This document shows, piece after piece, positions 42,359-50,584 of a stretch of DNA of 54,435 bases. Origin of the DNA: JAZGDL01 sp036477795 (GTDB lineage Bacteria; Planctomycetota; Phycisphaerae; UBA1845); contig JAZGDL010000230.1 in the NCBI GenBank assembly GCA_036477795.1, positions 1-54,435 of the forward strand, written 5' to 3'. The notes below the pieces were generated by a model. The model had not been told where the DNA came from and made no database searches. It was given only the letters and a program-made list of their open reading frames with translations. A program made the translations under genes and the position numbers. Numbering within the stretch: position 1 is the stretch's first letter; every line of letters begins with the position of its first letter.

Positions 42359-43384
42359 TTACGGGATGAGGGCGACGCTGCCGCGGACGGCGCGGGATTC
42401 GATGTAGTCGTGGGCGGCGGCGGCGTCTTTGAGGCCGAAAGTGCGGTCCAGGACGGGCTTGATTCTGCCGGCTTTCAGGAGATCCAAGCCTTCGTGGAGT
42501 TCGGCCATGGTGCCCATCATGGAGCCTTTGAAGGTGTGCTGGTTGAAGAAGAAGTTGCGGAGGTTGAAGTCGGTTTTGTAGCCGCTGACCAGGCCGAAGT
42601 TGACCAGGATGCCGCCGACGCGGAGTGACCTGGTGTTGGCATCAAAGACCGCAGCCCCTACGTTGTCGATGACCACGTCAACCCCTTTGCCGTCGGTCCA
42701 TTTCCTGACGCATTCGACCTGCTCTTCTTTGTCGCGGCGGATGACCCGGTCGGCGCCGCAGCTCGAGGCGGTTTCGACTTTGGGTTCGGATCCGACGGTG
42801 GTGATGACGTCAGCCCCGAGAACCTTGGCGACCTGAATGCACATGGAACCGCTTCCGGAGGCGCCAGCTTGGATGAGGACCCTGGTGCCTTGAGTGACCC
42901 GGCCCAGGGTCTTGACGGCGTGCATGGCCGTAACCAGACAGAGGGGCACGGTGGCGAGCTGGTCCTGGGGGACATCGGTGGTGTCGGGGATGACGAAGCG
43001 GGCGGGGACCTGGACGTACTCGGCGTATCCGCCCCACAAGAGGGTGCCGGTGACGGTGTAGCTGGGGGCCTGGTTGATGGGCTGGTGGTCCCAGTCCTCG
43101 GGGTTGACGGGGAAACCGGGTGCGACGATGACGCGCTGGCCGGTGGTGAAACCGGTGACCTCCCGGCCGAGTTCAGCGATGGTTCCGGCGATGTCGGCGC
43201 CCATGACGTGGGGCAGGGGGACGTCCTTGCGGATGCCGCCCATACGGAGGTAGAGGTCGTAGCGATTGAGACCGCAAGCGGCGACTTTCACCACAACATG
43301 ATCTGGGGCTGACTTGGGTGTGGGCACGTCCTCATATCGAAAAACGTCCGGTGGGCCGAACTCGTGGATCAGGGTGGCTTTCAC
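42359..43384 (-). CDS. Zinc-independent NAD(P)H:quinone oxidoreductase-like MDR protein
   Basis: A 341-residue medium-chain dehydrogenase/reductase. It begins with GTG (AGGAG 6 nt upstream). The N-terminal GroES-like domain has CGLNRYDLYLRMG and GADIAGTI. The Rossmann domain follows with VLIQAGASGSGSMCIQVAK. The four structural-zinc Cys of true alcohol dehydrogenases are absent, which points to the quinone-oxidoreductase branch. The substrate is unknown. Confidence 0.88.
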   Translation of the reverse strand: MKATLIHEFGPPDVFRYEDVPTPKSAPDHVVVKVAACGLNRYDLYLRMGGIRKDVPLPHVMGADIAGTIAELGREVTGFTTGQRVIVAPGFPVNPEDWDHQPINQAPSYTVTGTLLWGGYAEYVQVPARFVIPDTTDVPQDQLATVPLCLVTAMHAVKTLGRVTQGTRVLIQAGASGSGSMCIQVAKVLGADVITTVGSEPKVETASSCGADRVIRRDKEEQVECVRKWTDGKGVDVVIDNVGAAVFDANTRSLRVGGILVNFGLVSGYKTDFNLRNFFFNQHTFKGSMMGTMAELHEGLDLLKAGRIKPVLDRTFGLKDAAAAHDYIESRAVRGSVALIP

Positions 43385-43490
43385 GGCAGGCTCCTTTGGT
43401 AATTGATCTTATCGGAAAGGTTCTTGAAAAGGGAGGGAATGTTGCCCGTGACCGGCTAGAATAGGGCGAGCGGCGGGGGTGGCAACTGAA

Positions 43491-43532
43491 ACCCACGGAT
43501 TCTAATCCAACCCACGGATTCTAATCCGTGGG
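43491..43532. repeat. CCCACGGATT-CTA-ATCCGTGGG palindrome with a partial direct copy
   Basis: A half-unit (43491-43508) followed by a full palindrome (43510-43532). The same family, with GGTTGCAACC in the centre, occurs at 44989-45010. Together they bracket the VanZ gene. Confidence 0.8.
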
Positions 43533-43595
43533 CTTCGGCTGTTTGTGAGGGGGCACGGCGTGTCGGTTGCCGTGGGGAGCAAGGGAAAGTAGCGC

Positions 43596-44939
43596 ATGTC
43601 TTCAAGGGCCAACACCTGGCGTGATTCGCCGCCCGTTCTGGTGTGGTGCATGGTTGTCGTGGTCGGTTGCGTTGCAACCGGGACGTTGCTGCCGTTCTCG
43701 TTCGAGCGTGGCCCCGCGGGCGCGGATCAGTTATTCGGTCTCTCACAGCTTGGGTGGCACCGGTCATCGCTGTCCGACGTGCTGACCAACGTTTGCGTGT
43801 ACCTGCCGGTCGGTGGACTCTTCGCCTTGTTGTTCAGAGCGCGCGGGATGAATCCCGCGGCTCGGAGCGACTTCGCGCGGGTACTGTTCGCTTGTGGGTT
43901 GGCGGTGTTGATGAGCGTGGGGCTGGAGTGGATGCAGACCATGATGCCGTTTCGGGTGGCGTCGTGGGTGGACGTCTGCATGAACGGATTGGGGGCGTTG
44001 GCCGGCGCGACGTTGGCGACGTCCGCGAGGTTCGCAGATCCGATGTGCCGTCGGCTGTTGCGGGCGTTGCGGCTACAACCGTTTTCAACAGCAGCCGGCG
44101 TGGTGACGGTCGGTCTTGTGCTCTATCACCTGATGCCGTTTGACTTTGTCACTTCTTCGGCGTCGCTCTGGCAATCGTTGCGCCAGAGCCGAGCGCTGCC
44201 GCTGCAGCGGGCGATGGGGCCGGAGACATGGGTGGCCTGCGCGGGGTATGCGGGGCAGTTCGCCGTGCTGGGATTCCTCGGCGTTCTCGGATATTGCCGG
44301 CGTGGCTGGAGCTTGGGTGATTCGGTCAAGCGGACGTTGACGCACGTGTCAGTGCTGGCGTTGTTGATCGAGGTATTGCAGGTGTTGGTGGTATCGCACG
44401 CGTTTGACGTGGTCGACGGAATGGCGGGTGCCGCCGGCGGTCTGGTCGGGACGGCAGTGGCTGCTTGGCTGGTGGCTGCCCGCATTCAGCCGTCATGGCG
44501 AGGCGTGTTGGGCGTCGTGCTGGCCGGCCAGGTGGCGTACCTGTGGGTCTTGAGTGCGGCTCCGTTTGATCTGGCCTGGGGGCATGTCGATCCGTCGCGG
44601 ACGATCAGTCTGCCGTTCTGGGGTCACTTTATGAGGCCATTCGGCGTGGCCATGGCTGAGCTCCTTGAGACGGCGGTGACGTTCGCCTTGCTGGGGGCGG
44701 TTGTCTGGACGTTGCTGGTCGGTTGGCCACGGCGCCTGCGGATGGTCGGCGTGCTACTGGTGGTGGTCGGTGTTTCATCCGCGTGTGAAGTGTTACAGAT
44801 GCTGACCGCGAGCCGATATGCGGATGTGACCGACCCGCTGGTTGCGGTGTGCGTGGCGGTGGCTGTTGTGTTGCTGGCGCCGCCCGTCGAGTGGGCACGG
44901 CGAACTGGAGCGGTTGCGCCGGCTCCAGCGGACGGTTAG
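43596..44939 (+). CDS. VanZ-like multi-pass membrane protein
   Basis: A 447-residue integral membrane protein with at least ten hydrophobic segments and two VanZ-like units. The first is near residues 20-140 (LPFSFE...SDVLTNVCVYLPVGGLFALLF...EWMQTMMPFRVASWVDVCMNGLGALAG), with a related pattern near 255-420. VanZ proteins in other bacteria affect envelope or glycopeptide tolerance; a specific role here is not known. The palindrome at 43839-43865 inserts ARGMNPAAR into a loop between the second and third membrane segments. Confidence 0.85.
   Translation: MSSRANTWRDSPPVLVWCMVVVVGCVATGTLLPFSFERGPAGADQLFGLSQLGWHRSSLSDVLTNVCVYLPVGGLFALLFRARGMNPAARSDFARVLFACGLAVLMSVGLEWMQTMMPFRVASWVDVCMNGLGALAGATLATSARFADPMCRRLLRALRLQPFSTAAGVVTVGLVLYHLMPFDFVTSSASLWQSLRQSRALPLQRAMGPETWVACAGYAGQFAVLGFLGVLGYCRRGWSLGDSVKRTLTHVSVLALLIEVLQVLVVSHAFDVVDGMAGAAGGLVGTAVAAWLVAARIQPSWRGVLGVVLAGQVAYLWVLSAAPFDLAWGHVDPSRTISLPFWGHFMRPFGVAMAELLETAVTFALLGAVVWTLLVGWPRRLRMVGVLLVVVGVSSACEVLQMLTASRYADVTDPLVAVCVAVAVVLLAPPVEWARRTGAVAPAPADG
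43839..43865. repeat. CGCGGGATGAATCCCGCGG palindrome inside the VanZ gene
   Basis: Same core as at 34278-34305 and 49011-49039, here on the plus strand and translated in the same frame, RGMNPAAR, in a predicted cytoplasmic or periplasmic loop. Confidence 0.85.
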
Positions 44940-44988
44940 TTCCTATCGAAGTCAATTCGAACTCATGTCGCATGGAGAATTCCGGCGA

Positions 44989-45010
44989 CCCACGGGTTGC
45001 AACCCGTGGG
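44989..45010. repeat. CCCACGGGTTGCAACCCGTG palindrome downstream of the VanZ gene
   Basis: A perfect 22-bp palindrome, 50 bp after the VanZ stop. It is of the same family as 43510-43532 and could help end transcription, but lacks a T-run. Confidence 0.8.
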
Positions 45011-45039
45011 CTTGGGATGCTTCCCGTTTGCACACTTCA

Positions 45040-45067
45040 TTGACGCGTGGTTTGTAGCGTTTAAGCT
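45040..45067 (+). promoter_or_regulatory. Candidate promoter of purF
   Basis: TTGACG (45040-45045), a 16-nt spacer, and TAAGCT (45062-45067), about 67 nt before the purF start. The -35 is good and the -10 moderate. No purine-type operator was identified. Confidence 0.4.
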
Positions 45068-45133
45068 GCGTGTGGTTTGTTGATTCCGAACTCTTGTCTG
45101 TCAAGACCTGTGCTGTGAAGGGCTTGAGGTGCC

Positions 45134-46570
45134 GTGGTCCATTTCCTCGAGGATCGAAGCGTTAAACACCGATGTGGGTTGTTCGGTGTGTTCGGGCACG
45201 ATGACGCGGCTGCGCTGACCCACCTGGGGTTGTTCGCACAGCAGCATCGCGGCCAGGAGTCCGCCGGCATCTGCACCAGCGACGGGGCCCGGACCAAGCG
45301 TGTGGCGGGATTGGGCCTGGTCAACGAGGTGTTCGACAAACACCTGCTGGATTCGCTGCGCAATCGCATCGCCGTCGGCCACGTTCGCTATTCGACGAAG
45401 GGCTCATGCTCGGACATGAACGCCCAACCGTTGATGTTTGAATGGTCGGGCGGGCAGGTAGCGATCGCACACAACGGGAACTTGATCAACGCCGAGTCTC
45501 TGCGGCGGCAGTGCGAATCGCAAGGCTGCGTGTTTCAAACGACCAGCGATACGGAAGTGATCGTTCATCTGCTGGCCAAGTCGTCATGCCACGATAGTGG
45601 CGATCCATTGGTGGGAGTATTGAATCAGTTGCAGGGAGCCTATTCGCTGCTGCTGCTCTTTGCGGACCGGCTGGTGGCGGTGCGCGATCCATTGGGGTTT
45701 CGGCCGCTCTGTCTGGGGAAGATGCCGGACGGTGCCACGGTGGTAGCCTCGGAGACCTGCGCGCTGGATATCATCGACGCCCAATACCAACGCGATGTGC
45801 AACCGGGCGAAATCGTCACCATTTCGGACGCCGGTGTCTCGTCGCGCCGGTTTGGTGATGACACCAACGGCCGGGGAGCAGCCTGCGTTTTTGAGCACGT
45901 CTACTTCGCGGACCCTTCCAGCAACATCTTCGGTGAGAACGTACACCTGGTGCGGGCCTGTTTGGGTCGTGCGTTGGCCCGCGAGGCACCGGCCGATGGC
46001 GATATGGTCGTGCCCGTTCCCAACGTGGCGCTTTGTGCAGCCATCGGTTACAGTCACGAGAGCGGCATCCCCCTGGGTAGGGCGTTTACGACCAGTCACT
46101 ACACCGATCGATCGTTCATCATGCCGGACCAGTCCTCGCGCGATCACGAAGTTCGGGTGAAGCTGCGGGTGATCAAAGACGTTGTTCGTGGCCGGCGGCT
46201 GATTGTGGTGGATGATTCAGTGGTTCGCGGGACGACGACGCGCGTGCAGATCGCGGCGCTGCGTAAAGCCGGCGTTGCCGAGATCCACCTGCGGGTGGCC
46301 AGTCCGCCGATCCGCCACGCTTGCTACTTCGGGATCGATTTCCCGGATGAGTCCAGGCTGGTGGCCACCGGGCGCACCGTCGATGAGATTCGCGATTACC
46401 TGGGGGTGGACTCATTGCATTATCTTTCGATCGACGGAATGCTAAGCTGCGTGAAGATGCCCAAGAAGAAGTATTGCACCGCCTGCTTCAGCGGAGATTA
46501 TCCGGTGAAAGTGCATGGGTCGTTCGACAAGTTCTCGATGGAGCGGCGGACGTCGCAGATGGTCACTTGA
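45134..46570 (+). CDS. purF: Amidophosphoribosyltransferase
   Basis: Catalyses the first committed step of purine synthesis: PRPP plus glutamine to 5-phosphoribosylamine. 478 residues. The GTG start gives a 13-residue propeptide before the N-terminal nucleophile Cys14 (CGLFGVFGH); its removal is usual in the Bacillus-type enzyme. LGLFAQQHRGQESAGI and HVRYSTKG belong to the glutaminase domain. The PRPP motif is VVDDSVVRGTT (358-368). The four Fe-S ligands of that type appear to be present: Cys in GAACVFEHVYFA, Cys in IRHACYFG, and C448/C451 in CTAC. The stop overlaps the start of purM (TTGA). Confidence 0.95.
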   Translation: MVHFLEDRSVKHRCGLFGVFGHDDAAALTHLGLFAQQHRGQESAGICTSDGARTKRVAGLGLVNEVFDKHLLDSLRNRIAVGHVRYSTKGSCSDMNAQPLMFEWSGGQVAIAHNGNLINAESLRRQCESQGCVFQTTSDTEVIVHLLAKSSCHDSGDPLVGVLNQLQGAYSLLLLFADRLVAVRDPLGFRPLCLGKMPDGATVVASETCALDIIDAQYQRDVQPGEIVTISDAGVSSRRFGDDTNGRGAACVFEHVYFADPSSNIFGENVHLVRACLGRALAREAPADGDMVVPVPNVALCAAIGYSHESGIPLGRAFTTSHYTDRSFIMPDQSSRDHEVRVKLRVIKDVVRGRRLIVVDDSVVRGTTTRVQIAALRKAGVAEIHLRVASPPIRHACYFGIDFPDESRLVATGRTVDEIRDYLGVDSLHYLSIDGMLSCVKMPKKKYCTACFSGDYPVKVHGSFDKFSMERRTSQMVT

Positions 46571-47604
46571 CGGCCGGTGGTATTGACATCAATGCAAACG
46601 CAGTCTGGGTGAAGCGCATCCAGGCGGCCATGCGGCGAACGCACGGCCGGCGTGTGGTGTCAAAGCCCGAGGCCTTTGTGGGGATGTTCCAGCTTAACGA
46701 TGGGGAACGAGCCTCCAGGTGTGCCCGGCCGGTTACGCTGGTGGCCTGCGCCGATGGTGTGGGCACCAAGGTGCTGCTGGGCGTCAAAGCCAAACGGCTG
46801 CACGGGTTGGGCGTGGACCTGGTCGCCATGAACGTGAATGATCTGATCACCTGCGGGGCCAGGCCGCTGTTTTTCCTCGACTATATCGCGGTGCACCGGC
46901 TGGAGCCGAAACGCCTGCTGGAAGTGATCGAAGGCATGTCCGAGGGATGCCGCCAGGCGGAGTGCGCCTTGCTGGGCGGTGAGACGGCTCAGATGCCGGA
47001 CATGTACGCCCGCGGCCAGTTCGATCTTGCGGGTTTTGCCGTCGGCGTTGTGCAGCAGGGGCGGGCCATCGACGGCGAGGGCGTCGCGCCGGGCGACGTG
47101 CTGATCGGCCTGCCCTCCAACGGGCTGCATTCCAACGGATACTCGCTGCTACGGAAATGGCTGGCGCGACGACAACTGAAACTGAATCGACACTACGACG
47201 AACTCGGCGAGACGTTGGCCGACGCGGTGTTGAGGCCGACGAAGATTTATGTGCCTGATGTGCTAGCGCTGTTGGACGGTTATCGCATCAAGCGGGTGGT
47301 GACGGGGATGGCCCATATCACCGGGGGCGGGCTGCCGGATAACGTCGGGCGCGTGCTGGGGAATCGATGCAGTGCGGTGATCGAGACCGGTTCCTGGAAA
47401 CCGCCGCCGATCTATGCGTTCATGCGCAAGCGTGGGATGAAGCGGGCGGAGATGTTCCGGGTGTTCAATATGGGAATCGGGTTCGTGCTGGCGGTGCGGC
47501 CACGCTATGCCAAGGGTGTTCTGGCAAGGCTGGAGGACTGCCGTGCGTCGCCGGTGGTGATCGGCAGTATGCGGCGCGGCACTGGGAAGGTTCTGTTGCG
47601 GTGA
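46567..47604 (+). CDS. purM: Phosphoribosylformylglycinamidine cyclo-ligase (AIR synthetase)
   Basis: Closes the imidazole ring in purine synthesis using ATP. The frame is open from 46474, but that part overlaps purF. A TTG at 46567, overlapping the purF stop, gives the family start AGGIDINANAVWVKRI and 345 residues, normal length. Clear motifs are ACADGVGTKVLL, GVDLVAMNVNDLITCGARPL, GGETAQMPDMY and GMAHITGGGLPDNV. The ribosome site is weak, so translation is probably coupled to purF. Confidence 0.92.
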   Translation: MTAGGIDINANAVWVKRIQAAMRRTHGRRVVSKPEAFVGMFQLNDGERASRCARPVTLVACADGVGTKVLLGVKAKRLHGLGVDLVAMNVNDLITCGARPLFFLDYIAVHRLEPKRLLEVIEGMSEGCRQAECALLGGETAQMPDMYARGQFDLAGFAVGVVQQGRAIDGEGVAPGDVLIGLPSNGLHSNGYSLLRKWLARRQLKLNRHYDELGETLADAVLRPTKIYVPDVLALLDGYRIKRVVTGMAHITGGGLPDNVGRVLGNRCSAVIETGSWKPPPIYAFMRKRGMKRAEMFRVFNMGIGFVLAVRPRYAKGVLARLEDCRASPVVIGSMRRGTGKVLLR

Positions 47605-47922
47605 GTCTCAAGGACACGGCGACCGGGTTGCAAGACGTGGTAAACATGCTGCCTGGTGCTGTGTCATAGTTCGATTGACGGGTTAACGCCGGCAGTGACT
47701 TTGTCGTTTGGCAGACGCTCGAAGCGTAATCTCCGCGGTCTCGTCCCGTTCTCCAACCCACAATTCGAACGTTGACGCCCCACCAAGTTGTAGGTTGCGG
47801 TGGGTCGTTTGGGCGGTAAACTGCGTGGGCTCGTCGCCCTTGGCGGCGCGGTTTTGGGGCGGTGAGCATCCGCTGATACAGAACATTCGGACCGGAACAT
47901 CGGGGCCGAGTGAGGAGCCGTT
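47605..47922. other. Intergenic stretch after purM, no clear gene
   Basis: About 320 bp. A 22-codon frame starting at the GTG overlapping the purM stop (47601-47669) is not supported by any family. No strong hairpin or promoter was recognised; GAGGAG at 47912-47917 belongs to the next gene. Confidence 0.5.
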
Positions 47923-47928
47923 TTGTTT

Positions 47929-48723
47929 ATGCGCGGGGTTTGTCTGTTCATAGTAAGCGTGCTCGCGGTGGTGTCAGGCTGCGGGCCGCATTGGGAGTAC
48001 AATTACGACGCGGCTTTGCGACAGGCCCGGCGTAGCGATCGCGATGTGCTGGTGTTGTATAAGGACCCGCTGGACGCCAATTGCGGCCAGGTGTGCGATA
48101 TCCTGGAATCGCCGGAGGTGGCCTCGCGGTTCAGCGACAAGGTATGGTGTATGCTGGTGCCGTTCTACGGCCCGCATCGTCATTTTGTCGCGCAATACGG
48201 CGTCGCCGAGGCCCCCGCCATCGTCGTCGTGCATCCCGACAACACCTATCACACCCTCACCGGCGTGCACAGCGCCGAACGTGTGATCGCGTTTCTGGAA
48301 TCCGCGACGGCACCGGGTTTGACACCCAAGCTCGATCCTCGCGTTCCGCGTCGCGTGGCTCTTGACTACTTCAACATCTTCGAGCGCGCTCGCGACCAGG
48401 CCGAGCGCCAGAATCGCCGCCTGTTCATCATCTACAAGTGGTGGCTTGATCCGGACTCGACTGAGCTGATCCAGCGGATCAGACGGCCGCACGTCGCCCG
48501 CTACTTCCAGGAGACGGTGAACTGCATTCTGGATTGGGACCACGTCGCCAATCGCCGGCACGTCGCCCAATACGGCGCGACCGGGTTCCCCGCGATGATC
48601 ATGGTCGAACCGACCGGCCGGCACCGTGTGCTGAACGGGCTGCACAGCGACGAGGAGATCATCAGATTCGCTGTATCGCGTCTTTATGGAGGCCCGCCGC
48701 ATCCATTGCCCCCGGGTCCGTGA
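47929..48723 (+). CDS. Lipoprotein with two degenerate thioredoxin-like domains
   Basis: About 264 residues, with a lipoprotein signal ending VVSGC. Two tandem units share the same layout: a strand (VLVLYKDP / LFIIYKWW), a helix, then a strand with a cis-Pro-like site (AEAPAIVVV / TGFPAMIMV) and a closing L(T/N)G(V/L)HS. Unit 1 has CGQVC (a CxxxC, not CxxC); unit 2 has no Cys pair, so redox activity is doubtful. The start could also be TTG 47923, which sits better relative to GAGGAG (5 nt versus 11 nt). Function unknown; probably periplasmic. Confidence 0.75.
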   Translation: MRGVCLFIVSVLAVVSGCGPHWEYNYDAALRQARRSDRDVLVLYKDPLDANCGQVCDILESPEVASRFSDKVWCMLVPFYGPHRHFVAQYGVAEAPAIVVVHPDNTYHTLTGVHSAERVIAFLESATAPGLTPKLDPRVPRRVALDYFNIFERARDQAERQNRRLFIIYKWWLDPDSTELIQRIRRPHVARYFQETVNCILDWDHVANRRHVAQYGATGFPAMIMVEPTGRHRVLNGLHSDEEIIRFAVSRLYGGPPHPLPPGP

Positions 48724-48875
48724 CGCTTTCCGCGGGTAGGAACGGTCCGATCCGAGCCGCGACCGTGAGGGAGCGGGCCAATGGCGTGTTCGCAACTAGC
48801 GTTTCCAGCTTACATCGGCGATTCCGCCCCGTGATTCATAGGTCCGCGAATTCTGTCACGTACCCTCACCAAGGT

Positions 48876-48978
48876 GGGTGGCCCATGTCCTCTGGACGTG
48901 GAGGATGCGATGATATACGCTGAGGTGAACCGCCCCACGGTCATCGGCTCCCCCACCTCCAAAGGAGGTGGGCCACCC
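48876..48978. repeat. 103-bp two-hairpin element, copy B (inverted relative to A)
   Basis: Same ends (GGGTGGCCCA...GGTGGGCCACCC) and same core as copy A read on the other strand, with ATGATATACGCT-AGGTGAA conserved. The left hairpin is less perfect than in A. Confidence 0.85.
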
Positions 48979-49010
48979 CGCCGCGACCGTGAGAGAGCGG
49001 TCTGCGAGGC

Positions 49011-49039
49011 GGCGCGCGGGATGAATCCCGCGGCTCGGG
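49011..49039. repeat. CGCGGGATGAATCCCGCGG palindrome upstream of ribBA
   Basis: Third copy of the family. It lies 57 bp before the chosen ribBA start and is again in the frame that would read RGMNPAAR. Confidence 0.85.
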
Positions 49040-49095
49040 TGGTCTTGACGCCGACCCGGGTTGTCTTGAAACCTATTTGCCAAGGAGCTTTGGTT

Positions 49096-50370
49096 GTGAC
49101 CACAGGTCATGGTGAGGATTCCGGGGTGTCCCTTTTCTCGCCCGTGGAGCAGGCATTCGTCGATCTTCGCGCGGGGAAGATGATCATTCTGATCGACGAC
49201 GAAGATCGGGAGAACGAAGGTGACCTGGTGATGGCTGCTCAGTTCATCACCCCCGAAGCCGTCAATTTCATGCTCAAAGAAGGCCGGGGCGTGCTGTGCG
49301 CGCCGCTGTCGCGCCAGCGCTGCGAAACGCTTAACTTACCGTTGCAGACGCCGGAGAATACCGCCCGTTTCAAAACCGCCTTCACCGTCACCGTCGACGC
49401 CCATCCGCGCTTTGGAGTGACCACCGGAGTGTCCGCCGCGGACCGGGCCAAAACCGTCGAGGTGCTGGTGGCCGACGACTCCAAGCCGCATGATCTGACG
49501 CGGCCGGGGCACGTCAATCCTCTGTTGGCGGTTGACGGCGGCGTCCTGGTGCGGGCTGGTCAGACGGAAGGATCGGTTGATCTGTGTCGGCTGGCCCGTC
49601 TGAAACCAGCGGCTGTGCTCATCGAGGTCATGAACGCCGACGGAACGATGGCCCGGGTGCCCGAGCTGACTCGCTTCGCCAAAACGCATGGTTTGAACAT
49701 GTACACCGTCGCCTCAATCGTGGAGTACCGGATGCAGCGCGAGTCGTTCATGACCCGCGGCGAAACGATTTCACTGCCCACCAAGTACGGGAAATTCATG
49801 CTCACCGAGTATCACTCGCCGGTCGATCCCGAGCCGCATCTGGCCGTTTACTGTGGAGACATCGGCATACGGGGTGACTCGGGGAGTCCGGCGTCCGTCG
49901 ATCGGCCGGTGCTGGTGCGTGTGGAGTCGGAATGTTTGACCGGCCACGTGTTCGGCTCCAGCCGCTGCGATTGCGGGCAGCAGATCGCCGCCGCCATGGA
50001 GCGCATTCAGCGAGAGGGTGAAGGGGCCATTATCTACCTGCGCCAGGAAGGGCGGGGGATCGGCCTGCACAACAAGATTCGGGCCTACAAGCTCCAGGAG
50101 CAGGGTTTGGATACGGTGGAGGCCAACGAGCGTCTGGGGCTGGCTGTGGACCGGCGTGATTACGGAATCGGCGCCCAGATCTGCCGTGACCTGGGCCTGC
50201 GCCGAATTCGCGTGCTGACCAACAATCCCAAGAAGGTCAACCGTCTTCAGGTCTACGGCCTGGAGGTACTCGAGCAGTTGCCCATTCAGATTAAGCCCAA
50301 CGAACACAACGTCGACTACCTTCGCACCAAGAAGGAGAAACTGGGGCACCTGCTGGACCAACTCAAGTAG
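49096..50370 (+). CDS. ribBA: Bifunctional DHBP synthase / GTP cyclohydrolase II
   Basis: Makes the two early precursors of riboflavin: 3,4-dihydroxy-2-butanone 4-phosphate (N-terminal half) and the pyrimidine from GTP (C-terminal half). 424 residues, normal. The GTG at 49096 has AAGGAG 8 nt upstream; the longer frame reads through repeats and is rejected. RibB signature is DDEDRENEGDL (34-44). RibA zinc ligands are C280-x10-C291-x-C293 (CLTGHVFGSSRCDC), followed by RQEGRGIGLHNKIRAY. There is no sign of a riboswitch. Confidence 0.95.
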   Translation: MTTGHGEDSGVSLFSPVEQAFVDLRAGKMIILIDDEDRENEGDLVMAAQFITPEAVNFMLKEGRGVLCAPLSRQRCETLNLPLQTPENTARFKTAFTVTVDAHPRFGVTTGVSAADRAKTVEVLVADDSKPHDLTRPGHVNPLLAVDGGVLVRAGQTEGSVDLCRLARLKPAAVLIEVMNADGTMARVPELTRFAKTHGLNMYTVASIVEYRMQRESFMTRGETISLPTKYGKFMLTEYHSPVDPEPHLAVYCGDIGIRGDSGSPASVDRPVLVRVESECLTGHVFGSSRCDCGQQIAAAMERIQREGEGAIIYLRQEGRGIGLHNKIRAYKLQEQGLDTVEANERLGLAVDRRDYGIGAQICRDLGLRRIRVLTNNPKKVNRLQVYGLEVLEQLPIQIKPNEHNVDYLRTKKEKLGHLLDQLK

Positions 50371-50381
50371 CGGCGAATGCG

Positions 50382-50485
50382 GGGTGCCCCACCTTCTCTG
50401 AAGGTGGGGGCTAGATGATACGACAAGGTCCGACGTTGGCGCGTGGATCATCGTGTCCCCCACCTCGAAACGAGGTGGGCCACCC
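50382..50485. repeat. Two-hairpin element, copy C (104 bp)
   Basis: Ends GGGTGCCCCACCTTC-TCT-GAAGGTGGGG and CCCACCTCG-AAA-CGAGGTGGG, around a 40-bp core that keeps GATGAT near the left and ATCATCGTGTCCCCC near the right. Same orientation as A. More diverged in the centre. Confidence 0.75.
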
Positions 50486-50493
50486 ACCCCAAT

Positions 50494-50556
50494 GTAGCGC
50501 CACCCCTGGGGGGTGGCGCAGAGCGAGGGTGCGCCACCCACAAGGGGTGGCGCTAC
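50494..50556. repeat. Nested GTAGCGCCACCCC inverted repeat
   Basis: Outer perfect 13-bp arms (50494-50506 and 50544-50556) and an inner TGGCGCA/TGCGCCA pair. It lies just before the thiE fusion gene and next to element copy C. Confidence 0.85.
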
Positions 50557-50584
50557 GGCAGGGGGCCGGGGGAGCAACGGGACC

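Larger units (their letters stand above)
48724..49095. other. Intergenic stretch before ribBA, mostly repeats
   Basis: It holds the 103-bp element copy B (48876-48978) and the CGCGGGATGAATCCCGCGG palindrome (49011-49039). A frame continuous with ribBA runs through both from 48874, but it is made of repeat sequence and lacks a ribosome site. No FMN riboswitch was recognised. Confidence 0.6.

Noticed and set aside
47601..47669. 22-codon frame overlapping the purM stop
   Set aside because: Too short, with no ribosome site and no known relative.
48874..49095. Upstream extension of the ribBA frame (74 codons)
   Set aside because: It is made of repeat elements (103-bp element B and the CGCGGGATGAATCCCGCGG palindrome) and has no ribosome site; GTG 49096 with AAGGAG at 8 nt fits the family start.
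28645..50556. CRISPR array
   Set aside because: The repeats are palindromic, dispersed and of several families; there is no regular repeat-spacer pattern and no cas gene.
48724..50584. FMN or TPP riboswitch ahead of ribBA or thiE
   Set aside because: The leaders consist of palindromic repeats; none of the conserved riboswitch core segments was seen.
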